From Pseudomonadota bacterium (GTDB lineage: Bacteria > Pseudomonadota > Alphaproteobacteria > Rhizobiales > Rhizobiaceae), in NCBI GenBank assembly GCA_023399635.1, contig JAEWOP010000126.1, positions 1 through 20,341 on the forward strand: a DNA stretch of 20,341 bases, given 5' to 3'. Position numbers and translations under genes: made by a program. The notes beneath the pieces were generated by a model, which saw only the letters and a program-made list of their open reading frames with translations, made no database searches and was not told the origin of the DNA. This document shows, in pieces, positions 14,476-20,341 of this stretch (position 1 is the first letter of the stretch; each line of letters starts with the position of its first letter).

Positions 14476-14507
14476 TTGACTCCGTACCATGGTACGGAAC
14501 GTATGGT
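14476..14507 (+). promoter_or_regulatory. MerR-type promoter/operator of the glutaredoxin-MauE gene
   Basis: TTGACT (14476-14481) and TATGGT (14502-14507) are separated by an overlong 20-base spacer. The spacer is filled by a perfect 16-bp dyad, CCGTACCATGGTACGG (14482-14497). This is the arrangement MerR proteins act on by untwisting the DNA. It sits between merR and its likely target. Confidence 0.82.
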
Positions 14508-14543
14508 CATACCAACGGTTTCACAAGACAAAGGAGACGTGAA

Positions 14544-15323
14544 ATGTTGGACAGGGTCCAGAACACGAAGAAGGCTGTCATCCACCGCATGGTGATGCCG
14601 GGCCACACCTGCCCCTACGGCCTCAAGGCGAAGTACCTGCTGGAACGGTCCGGCTACGAGGTCGAGGATCACCACCTGGAGACACGCGAGCAGACGGACG
14701 CGTTCAAGAAGGAGCACGATGTCGCGACCACGCCGCAGGTGTTCATCGATGGCGGACGCATCGGCGGACACGACGACCTGCGCAGCTTCCTTGGCAAAAA
14801 GGTCGCGGATCCGAAGGTGACGACCTACCGCCCGGTCATCGTTCTCTTCGCCATGACCGCGCTGACGGCGATGGCGGCGAGCTATGCCGTTGCCGGGGAT
14901 CCGTTCACGCTGAGGGCGGCCGAATGGTTCATCGCCTTCTCGATGGTCGTGCTCTCGCTTCTCAAGCTGCAGAACGTCGAGGCCTTCGCAACCATGTTCC
15001 TGAACTACGACCTGCTGGCCAAGCGGTGGGTTCCGTACAGCTACTTCTACCCATACGCGGAAGGGTTCGCGGGGATCCTGATGGTGGCGGGCGCCCTCAA
15101 CTGGGTATCGGTCCCGGTGGCCCTCTTCATCGGCAGCGTCGGCGCGGTCTCGGTCTTCAAGGCCGTATATATCGACAGGCGCGAGCTGAAGTGCGCCTGC
15201 GTGGGCGGATCGAGCAACGTTCCGCTGGGCTTCATCTCGCTGACCGAGAACCTGATGATGATCGCGATGGCGGTATGGATGGCGGCGGCCTCACTGGGCT
15301 TTGTCGGCGGCCACGCAATGTGA
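14544..15323 (+). CDS. Glutaredoxin-MauE fusion membrane protein
   Basis: A 259-aa protein. Residues 1-90 are a glutaredoxin domain with active site H-T-C23-P-Y-G and the cis-proline region ATTPQVFIDGGRIGGHDDL. Residues about 95-259 form a four-helix membrane domain of the MauE/DoxX-like type, with conserved CAC near PLGFISLTENLMM in the last part. MauE-like proteins are linked to disulfide chemistry. A fusion could pass electrons between cytoplasmic thiols and the membrane domain (inference). ATG 14544 has AAAGGAGA just upstream. Control by the divergent MerR is strongly suggested by the dyad promoter. Confidence 0.88.
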   Translation: MLDRVQNTKKAVIHRMVMPGHTCPYGLKAKYLLERSGYEVEDHHLETREQTDAFKKEHDVATTPQVFIDGGRIGGHDDLRSFLGKKVADPKVTTYRPVIVLFAMTALTAMAASYAVAGDPFTLRAAEWFIAFSMVVLSLLKLQNVEAFATMFLNYDLLAKRWVPYSYFYPYAEGFAGILMVAGALNWVSVPVALFIGSVGAVSVFKAVYIDRRELKCACVGGSSNVPLGFISLTENLMMIAMAVWMAAASLGFVGGHAM

Positions 15324-15339
15324 CCTGCGGCACGCAAGG

Positions 15340-15504
15340 ATGAAGCCGTCGTCCTTCTACGACCGTGTCGGCGACGTCTGCGAGGAACTGGTGAAGTTCA
15401 CGCTGCTCACCCGTGACGCGTCGGCATACCTCACCGACCGATAAAGCGAGCGGAAGGAGGAGGCTGCGAAGCTCGAAGCACGAGTTTCCTTGAAATCGAT
15501 CTGA
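15340..15504 (+). pseudogene. Small remnant with in-frame stop
   Basis: From ATG 15340 the frame reads MKPSSFYDRVGDVCEELVKF and TLLTRDASAYLTDR, then TAA (15442-15444). It continues in the same frame as SERKEEAAKLEARVSLKSI to a TGA at 15502. Both sides look coding, so a single stop appears to have cut a helical protein or its C-terminal tail. No ribosome binding site at a sensible distance. Family not recognised. Confidence 0.4.
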
Positions 15505-15508
15505 TCAG

Positions 15509-15540
15509 CTCCCGGCAGATGTCATGAAATCTGCCGGGAG
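15509..15540. terminator. Strong hairpin between convergent units
   Basis: CTCCCGGCAGAT (15509-15520) pairs perfectly with ATCTGCCGGGAG (15529-15540) over 8 bases. It separates the plus-strand glutaredoxin unit from the convergent transporter gene, whose last codons lie inside the stem. There is no T-run on either side, so termination is plausible but not certain. Confidence 0.45.
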
Positions 15541-16496
15541 GCCTTCGCACCGAACATCGGTGCGAACCTGACATAGGCGAGTTCGCTGACAAGCTCGACC
15601 AATGTCTGCGTCACGATGATGGCCGGAAGCAGTGGAACGGCACCAGGCACGGCGAGCGCGAGCGGAAGAACGACCAGCGAGTTGCGGGTGGCGGCACTGA
15701 AGGCCACCGCCCGCGCAGCAGGCGGATCCAGCCTGAACATCCGTGCCAGAGACCAGCCCAGCAAGGGAGCCGCGATGGCGAACGCCACGTAGACGGGGAT
15801 CACCTGAACGGCGGCGCCGAGAGCATCTTCCAACTGCGGCACGACCGCCGCCGCGACTACGAACAGCACGGCCGCGGTGGCGGGCACTGGCAGCAGCCCG
15901 AGCCGGAGCGAGATCCCCGCCCCGCTGTCGCTCCGCGCAGCCAAGAGCTGCATGGCGACGGCCAGAATCAGCGGCATCCCAATCAGCCCGACGAAAGCGT
16001 GTAGGAATGGTTCGATCTGGACGAGGTCCGCTGCCGCCTGATCGAGAAGAACGCCGAGGTAGATCGGGAGCAACATCATCTGGACCACCAGCAGCGCGGG
16101 CGTTGCCGCGAGTAGCAGCCTGGCGTCTGCGCGACCGAGATGGGAGAATGTGACGACGTAGTCGATGCAGGGCGCAAGAAGGACGAGGAGCACGCCAAGT
16201 CGCATCATTGGGTCGGCCGGGACAAGTTGGATGAGAATCGCGACAAGAAGCGGCACGGCGACGAAGTTCGTCAGAAGCAGGACACCGAGGAATCTCCACT
16301 TGGAGAACGCCTGCCGGAGTTCCCGGAGTGGAACCTGCAGGAAGGTGACGAAGAGCATGAATGCGAGCGCGGGGTTGATCCAGGCTTCAAGAAAGGTTGT
16401 GCCCGGCAGCGCGGCCCCAATCACAGAACCTGCTGCGACAGCCACGAAGTAGATCCCCACCTGGCGATTTTCCAATGTCTCTCTGATGTCGGGCAT
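15522..16496 (-). CDS. ACR3/BASS-family transporter (arsenic-resistance-like)
   Basis: A 324-aa integral membrane protein with about ten membrane segments, full length for the family. Diagnostic stretches are LLAPCIDYVVTFSHLG, with the cysteine found in the arsenite permease ACR3, and AATPALLVVQMMLLPIYLGV. AFSAATRNSLVVLPLALA is the re-entrant region typical of the bile acid:sodium symporter fold. By homology it would export arsenite or a related oxyanion; the substrate is inference. GGAAG precedes ATG 16496. A truncated MFS gene lies 24 bases upstream on the same strand, so the two were probably co-transcribed. Confidence 0.82.
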   Translation of the reverse strand: MPDIRETLENRQVGIYFVAVAAGSVIGAALPGTTFLEAWINPALAFMLFVTFLQVPLRELRQAFSKWRFLGVLLLTNFVAVPLLVAILIQLVPADPMMRLGVLLVLLAPCIDYVVTFSHLGRADARLLLAATPALLVVQMMLLPIYLGVLLDQAAADLVQIEPFLHAFVGLIGMPLILAVAMQLLAARSDSGAGISLRLGLLPVPATAAVLFVVAAAVVPQLEDALGAAVQVIPVYVAFAIAAPLLGWSLARMFRLDPPAARAVAFSAATRNSLVVLPLALAVPGAVPLLPAIIVTQTLVELVSELAYVRFAPMFGAKASRQIS

Positions 16497-16520
16497 TCAC
16501 TTCTTCCGTCACTTTACCAG

Positions 16521-16970
16521 TTAGCGTCCCATTTCCTTCGATGGGTTGCCAGCAACAATTGCTTCGGCGCGCGGTGTTTCCGTTTCCCCTGCCCTTTTTG
16601 CCGCCACCGAAACCGCAACGAAGGCAACGATACCGACAGCTCCGAGAAGGGCGTTTACGACCAGCACATCGATGCCGAACAATTCCATCATCACCGAGAA
16701 AGCGAATGGCGCAAGCGCGGCGGCGACCGGGCGTGTGCCAGCCATCCGCCCGGTGATTGCCCCGTAGCCGTCGGAGCCGAACAGCCAGAGCGGGAGCGAC
16801 CCCTGCGCGATGCTGTTGATTCCGGATCTCAGTCCCAGGCAGACGGCGGACGCGATCGCACCCGGAAGCCACGATCCCGGGAGAGCAAGTATCAGGATCC
16901 CGGCGACGATGAGAACAGCCGACGTCGTCGCCAATCCCGCCGGAGAAAGCGTCTGGCCGAACATGCTCAT
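16521..16970 (-). pseudogene. 5'-truncated MFS transporter
   Basis: The 149-aa frame holds about four C-terminal membrane segments of a major facilitator transporter. Marks include SIAQGSLPLWLFGSDGYGAI, TGRMAGTRPVAAALAPFAF and a basic tail. MFS proteins are usually about 400 aa with twelve segments, so the first two thirds are missing. A stop lies in frame a few codons before the first ATG, and the DNA beyond is only a terminator. Presumably non-functional as a transporter; arsenic or metal efflux is suggested only by the neighbouring ACR3-like gene. Confidence 0.68.
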
Positions 16971-17043
16971 CGGTTCTATCTTCGGTCCTGCTCAGGTTCC
17001 AGCCGCCTGAGCAATATGGTGGAGCCTGTCCGCCCTTGCTCAC

Positions 17044-17069
17044 AAAAAAACCCGGCACAATGGCCGGGT
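17044..17069 (-). terminator. Rho-independent terminator after the PRC-barrel gene
   Basis: On the minus strand ACCCGGC pairs with GCCGGGT over 6 bases and is followed by seven T. It lies 25 bases after the stop of the PRC-barrel gene. Confidence 0.9.
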
Positions 17070-17094
17070 CCCGTGATTGCCGAAATACGGGTTC

Positions 17095-17391
17095 TCAGTC
17101 CCTGTGCTCAGGCATTTCCTTGAGCTGGTCCTTTGTCCAGGTTGTCACTGCGTGGACGTCGCCATCCTCGTCGCGCATGAACTCCAGATCGCCAAGAGGA
17201 ACGCCGACTGGCTTCGCGCCGATGCCGAGGAAGCCACCCACATCAATGATGGCGGTGCCGCTCGCGCCTGAACCGTGGACGTGGTCGAGCTTGCCAACCT
17301 TGTGGTCGTCGGCTCCGTAGATGGTTGCGCCCTCGAGTACGGCGGGCGTGAGTTCGGTGGCGGCGAGACGAACGTGGTTCGTATGATCCAT
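17095..17391 (-). CDS. PRC-barrel domain protein
   Basis: A 98-aa protein, nearly all PRC-barrel: LEGATIYGADDHKVGKLDHV, GTAIIDVGGFLGIGAKPVGV, PLGDLEFMRDEDGDVHAVTT. Small stand-alone PRC-barrel proteins are frequent in alphaproteobacteria and often stress-induced; molecular role unknown. GGAGG lies 8 bases before the ATG. The upstream interval contains a GGAAC-N17-GTT site matching the general-stress sigma factor EcfG. A strong terminator follows. It lies 78 bases after SCO1 on the same strand. Confidence 0.92.
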   Translation of the reverse strand: MDHTNHVRLAATELTPAVLEGATIYGADDHKVGKLDHVHGSGASGTAIIDVGGFLGIGAKPVGVPLGDLEFMRDEDGDVHAVTTWTKDQLKEMPEHRD

Positions 17392-17423
17392 AAGGTGGTC
17401 CTCCGGTTTTGTTGTTCCGGGTT

Positions 17424-17448
17424 AACTCAACCACGTCTATTTCGTTCC
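17424..17448 (-). promoter_or_regulatory. Candidate EcfG (general stress) promoter
   Basis: On the minus strand GGAAC (17448-17444) and GTT (17426-17424) are 17 bases apart, matching the known alphaproteobacterial EcfG/RpoE2 consensus. The site lies about 33 bases before the PRC-barrel gene start. Confidence 0.55.
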
Positions 17449-17469
17449 TGCGAGCGAGCCGACCCGCTG

Positions 17470-18087
17470 TCAGCTCGAAGGACCTACGAGGTTGCGGATC
17501 TTCTTCAGCCTGACCTCGCGCGGTTCATGCATGTCCAGCGTACCCTTGAACGCGCCATCGGCATCCATCAGGTAGACCCCCGCCGAGTGGTCCATGGTGT
17601 AGTTGCCGCCGTTCGTCGGGACTTTCCGGGCATACGCGGCGAATGCCTTGACGGCCGTCTGGGTCTGCTCGGGATTTCCTCGCAGCGCCATGATCCGGGT
17701 ATCGAACGAGGACATGTATCCGGCCAGCATCTCGCTCGTGTCGCGTTCAGGATCCACGGTGATGAAGGCGACGTTGAACAGATCCGCTGCCGGGCCGAGG
17801 TCGTTCATCAGATCGGTCAGCTCGAACAGGGTCGTGGGGCAGACGTCGGGGCAGTGTGTGAAGCCGAAGAAGGCGAGATACGGCTTTCCCCTGAGCGTCG
17901 CGTTGTTTACGACAGCCCCTTCATGCGAGGTCAGTTCGAAGGGCTTGCCGATCGCAGGGGTCGAGGTTTCCGAAGATGCCGTTCCCTCCTGCCGGAATGG
18001 CGGGAGGTTGCCTGACACGAACAGCCAGGCCGCGACGATCGCAACGAGTATCCACGTCACGATGCGGAAGATCCTTAGTCCCTTCAT
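17470..18087 (-). CDS. SCO1/SenC family copper-binding thioredoxin-fold protein
   Basis: A 205-aa protein anchored by one N-terminal membrane helix (about residues 8-26, IVTWILVAIVAAWLFVSG) with a periplasmic thioredoxin-like domain. The copper site is complete: C79-P-D-V-C83 in FFGFTHCPDVCPTTL, and H167 in YTMDHSAGVYLMD. The family delivers copper to the CuA site of cytochrome oxidase or acts in thiol redox control. The start at 18087 has GGAG 6 bases upstream; a longer start at 18108 is less likely. A MerR-type promoter lies 60-90 bases upstream, pointing to metal-induced expression. Confidence 0.93.
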   Translation of the reverse strand: MKGLRIFRIVTWILVAIVAAWLFVSGNLPPFRQEGTASSETSTPAIGKPFELTSHEGAVVNNATLRGKPYLAFFGFTHCPDVCPTTLFELTDLMNDLGPAADLFNVAFITVDPERDTSEMLAGYMSSFDTRIMALRGNPEQTQTAVKAFAAYARKVPTNGGNYTMDHSAGVYLMDADGAFKGTLDMHEPREVRLKKIRNLVGPSS

Positions 18088-18144
18088 AAGATGCTCCTGC
18101 TTCATCATCAGCGATTGGGCCGCATAGTCGGCCGGGATGTGAAA

Positions 18145-18175
18145 GCGATAGCCCCTCTAGCTGCTAGAGGGTCAA
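18145..18175 (-). promoter_or_regulatory. MerR-type promoter/operator of SCO1
   Basis: On the minus strand TTGACC (18175-18170) and TATCGC (18150-18145) are 19 bases apart. A dyad CCCTCTAG-CAG-CTAGAGGG (18171-18153) fills the spacer. Sequence and layout resemble promoters activated by CueR/CadR/PbrR-type MerR proteins. Confidence 0.75.
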
Positions 18176-18272
18176 GGGCGGATCGCGGCATCCTGGAGTT
18201 CCGCGCCGAAGTGTCGCAAGCTCTCACCTCACAGATTATGCTGGAAACCCGTTCCCCGCGCGCAACCGGTCC

Positions 18273-18303
18273 TTGACCCTCCAGGGGCTTGAGGTTTCAC
18301 AAT
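18273..18303 (+). promoter_or_regulatory. MerR-type promoter/operator of dsbB-dsbA-cdf
   Basis: TTGACC (18273-18278) and CACAAT (18298-18303) are 19 bases apart, with an imperfect dyad CCTCCAG/CTTGAGG in the spacer. Over 22 bases from the -35 box it matches the SCO1 promoter at 18 positions, so the same regulator probably binds both. Confidence 0.7.
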
Positions 18304-18345
18304 GGAGCCGAAAGATTGCAAAGGAACCGTGGATGGGAAGCGTCG

Positions 18346-18783
18346 ATGAGCAGAGTTGAACAGGCTGGAGACGAGACGTGGTTTCCGATCTTCGCGGCGT
18401 GGCTTGTCGCCCTTGCCTCGACGCTCGGGGCGCTGTTCATCGGCGAAGTGATGGGCCAGGCCCCGTGCGATCTGTGCTGGCACCAGCGGGCGTTCATGTT
18501 CCCGCTCGTCGCCGTGATCGGGGTGGCCGCGCTGCGGTCGGACGGAGGCGCCTGGCTATACGCCTTACCGCTTGCTGTCATCGGGTGGCTCGTCGCCGCT
18601 TTTCACAACCTGCTCTACTTCGGGATCGTGCCGACAGCGATCAAGCCCTGCGGGGACGGCCCATCCTGTTCAGGGGAAGGCATGACCCTGTTTGGAACGC
18701 TGCCGCTTCCTGCCCTTTCGCTCGCCGCCTTCAGCATCATCATCGCGCTCCTTCTCGTAGTGCGCCGGAGAACATTGTCATGA
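18346..18783 (+). CDS. dsbB: Disulfide bond formation protein B
   Basis: A 145-aa, four-helix inner-membrane protein of normal length for the shorter DsbB type. The quinone-side pair is C41-D-L-C44 in APCDLCWHQRAFMFPL, and the periplasmic pair is C102/C108 in KPCGDGPSC. It would reoxidise DsbA and pass electrons to quinone. The start at 18346 gives family-like sequence and has GGGAAG upstream; the frame is open from 18289. Its TGA overlaps the ATG of dsbA (ATGA at 18780-18783). It is first in an operon behind a MerR-type promoter. Confidence 0.92.
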   Translation: MSRVEQAGDETWFPIFAAWLVALASTLGALFIGEVMGQAPCDLCWHQRAFMFPLVAVIGVAALRSDGGAWLYALPLAVIGWLVAAFHNLLYFGIVPTAIKPCGDGPSCSGEGMTLFGTLPLPALSLAAFSIIIALLLVVRRRTLS

Positions 18784-19436
18784 AAAGACGCACCCTCGTG
18801 GTTTCCACCGCATTCGCCGCCGTCGGAGTCTTTGCCGCAGGTGCGGCCCTCTACAGCGGCAGGCCTGCCGAAGCGCCGTCTGCCACCCCTGTCGCCGACG
18901 ACACGCTTGTCAGGATGCATTCACCTGTCATGGGTCCGGCGGCCGCTCCGGTGACGATCGTCGAATTCTTCGATCCCTCGTGCGAGGCGTGCCGCGCCTT
19001 CTACCCGATCGTGAAGCAGATTATGGCCCAGAATGGCGACGACGTCCGCCTCGTGATCCGCTACACCCCACTGCATGAGGGATCCGATGAAGCCGTCAGG
19101 ATCCTGGAGGCCGCCCGAAAGCAGAACCTCTTCCAGCCTGTCCTCGAGGCGCTTCTCGCACGACAGCCTGACTGGGCCGTCCATGGCGCGCCCGACATCG
19201 ACAAGGCTTGGCAGATCGCGGCCGCCGGCGGGTTGGACCTGGCGAAGGCCCGGCAGGATGCGGTGTCGAACTCAGTCACGTCCGTGCTCGCGCAGGACAT
19301 CGCGGACGTCGAGGCCAACAACGTCCGTCAGACACCCACTTTCTTCGTGAACGGAAAGCCGCTTACGGAGTTCAGTCCCCAGGGCCTCTACAACCTGGTG
19401 GGTGCGGAACTCAAGGCCGTGAAGGCGGGCTCCTGA
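18780..19436 (+). CDS. DsbA-family thiol:disulfide oxidoreductase
   Basis: A 218-aa periplasmic protein. An N-terminal signal/anchor (TLVVSTAFAAVGVFAAGAAL) is followed by a thioredoxin fold with active site C68-E-A-C71 in FFDPSCEACRAFYP, a helical insertion, and the cis-proline loop RQTPTFFVNG (T185-P186). It would oxidise periplasmic proteins and be recharged by the DsbB encoded just upstream. Translation is coupled by the ATGA overlap. The CEAC active site differs from the classical CPHC of E. coli DsbA, as in many DsbA-like proteins paired with a private DsbB. Confidence 0.92.
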   Translation: MKRRTLVVSTAFAAVGVFAAGAALYSGRPAEAPSATPVADDTLVRMHSPVMGPAAAPVTIVEFFDPSCEACRAFYPIVKQIMAQNGDDVRLVIRYTPLHEGSDEAVRILEAARKQNLFQPVLEALLARQPDWAVHGAPDIDKAWQIAAAGGLDLAKARQDAVSNSVTSVLAQDIADVEANNVRQTPTFFVNGKPLTEFSPQGLYNLVGAELKAVKAGS

Positions 19437-19480
19437 GAACCGTCGACGTTAGCGCATACTCACGACCATCGAGGAGTGAC

Positions 19481-20341
19481 ATGAGCGGACATCATCACCA
19501 CCATGGCGCGGAGGGCGGTGACAAGCGCATCGGGTGGGCGATCTCCGTCAACGTGCTTCTGACCTTCGCGCAGATCGTGGGCGGCCTATTCTCCGGCAGC
19601 CTGTCGCTCATCGCCGACGCGCTGCACAACTTCAGTGATGCGGCCTCGCTCGTGATTGCGTACGGCGCCCGCAGGATAGCCCGCCGCCCTGCCGACGACG
19701 CGATGACCTTCGGCTATGTCCGCGCCGAGATCGTCGCGGCGCTCATCAACTACACGACCCTGATCGTCATCGGCCTGTACCTGCTATACGAGGCCGTCAT
19801 GCGCTTCATCCAGCCGGAGCCTATCGAGGGCTGGACGGTCGTCGTCGTCGCAGGCATAGCGCTCGCCATCGACATCATCACCGCGATGCTCACCTACGCG
19901 ATGTCGAAGAGCAGCATGAACATCCGCGCCGCCTTCCTGCACAACGTCGCTGATGCATTGGGATCGGTCGGCGTGATCATCGCAGGCACGCTCATCCTTC
20001 TCTACGAGTGGATCTGGATCGATCCGGCTATCACGCTGCTGATCGCAGGCTATATCCTGTGGCAGGCGTTTACGGAGATCGGAAGTTCCATCCGGCTCCT
20101 GATGATGGGGACTCCGAAGGATTTGGACGTCGCGCAGGTCGTCCAGGATCTCCGCGCCATGGACGGCGTTCAGGATATCCACCATGTGCACGTGTGGGCG
20201 CTCGACGAAGGCCACAATGCACTGGAGGTACATCTGGTGGTCGGAAGCTCCTCCTTCGCCGACATGGCCCGCGTGAAGAAGCAGGCACGCAGCCTTCTCA
20301 AGGAACGACACGGCATCGGTCACTGCACGATCGAGATCGAG
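19481..20341 (+). CDS. Cation diffusion facilitator (CzcD/ZnT-like), 3' end outside window
   Basis: At least 287 codons, open to the right edge. It starts with a His-rich metal-binding tail (MSGHHHHHGAEGG), then six membrane segments. The metal site is complete: ADALHNFSDAAS in TM2 and FLHNVADALG in TM5, each with HxxxD. A cytoplasmic domain follows (IHHVHVWALDEGHNALEVHL). It would export Zn(II), Cd(II), Co(II) or similar ions from the cytoplasm in exchange for protons. GAGGAG (19471-19476) is well placed before ATG 19481. It is 44 bases after dsbA, the third gene of the MerR-controlled operon. Confidence 0.93.
   Translation, partial: MSGHHHHHGAEGGDKRIGWAISVNVLLTFAQIVGGLFSGSLSLIADALHNFSDAASLVIAYGARRIARRPADDAMTFGYVRAEIVAALINYTTLIVIGLYLLYEAVMRFIQPEPIEGWTVVVVAGIALAIDIITAMLTYAMSKSSMNIRAAFLHNVADALGSVGVIIAGTLILLYEWIWIDPAITLLIAGYILWQAFTEIGSSIRLLMMGTPKDLDVAQVVQDLRAMDGVQDIHHVHVWALDEGHNALEVHLVVGSSSFADMARVKKQARSLLKERHGIGHCTIEIE

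Noticed and set aside
16140..17123. 327-codon plus-strand open frame
   Set aside because: Composition is extreme (Arg, His, Ser, Glu) and it runs antisense to the ACR3-like and MFS genes.
19784..20323. 179-codon minus-strand open frame
   Set aside because: Antisense shadow of the CDF exporter, which has all family motifs on the plus strand.

Overview
The window looks like an accessory segment (plasmid or genomic island) of an alphaproteobacterium, most likely Hyphomicrobiales (rhizobia-like). Reasons: high GC, many small lineage-type hypothetical proteins, a stand-alone LigD-type ATP-dependent ligase, a HisKA_2/HWE-type kinase module, and a GGAAC-N17-GTT site matching the alphaproteobacterial general-stress sigma factor EcfG. 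No rRNA, tRNA, CRISPR array, integrase or intact insertion sequence was seen.

Left part (1-7.5 kb). Minus strand: an AbiEi-like antitoxin/regulator and an ATP-dependent DNA ligase. Then hypothetical genes: a 240-aa helical protein, a secreted protein coupled to a small glycine-rich membrane protein, a 304-aa protein, an HNH endonuclease with a small coupled gene, and a roughly 302-aa protein that appears frameshifted. Three of these transcription units, one running off the left edge, share the same 33-bp upstream element. A three-gene operon with two ATGA overlaps follows and ends at a strong terminator.

Middle (7.5-14 kb). A gene-poor stretch with palindromes and possible gene remains (7.5-8.7 kb). 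Then a GHKL-type ATPase gene broken by one in-frame TAG, with a small helical protein encoded just upstream in the same operon. Next is a graveyard of genes that kept only their 3' ends: PP2A-like phosphatase, chemotaxis receptor, GGDEF protein (inverted) and a HisKA_2 histidine kinase. Small hypothetical genes lie among them, two of which encode related small proteins.

Right part (14-20.3 kb). A metal/redox resistance cluster: MerR regulator divergent from a glutaredoxin-MauE membrane fusion, an ACR3/BASS-type (arsenic-resistance-like) transporter, a 5'-truncated MFS transporter, a PRC-barrel protein, SCO1, then DsbB, DsbA and a CDF-type metal exporter (running off the right edge). SCO1 and dsbB-dsbA-cdf are divergent, and each has a nearly identical MerR-type promoter (dyad in a 19-bp spacer). 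This suggests one metal-sensing MerR-family protein, not recognised in the window, controls copper delivery/redox, periplasmic thiol oxidation and metal export together.
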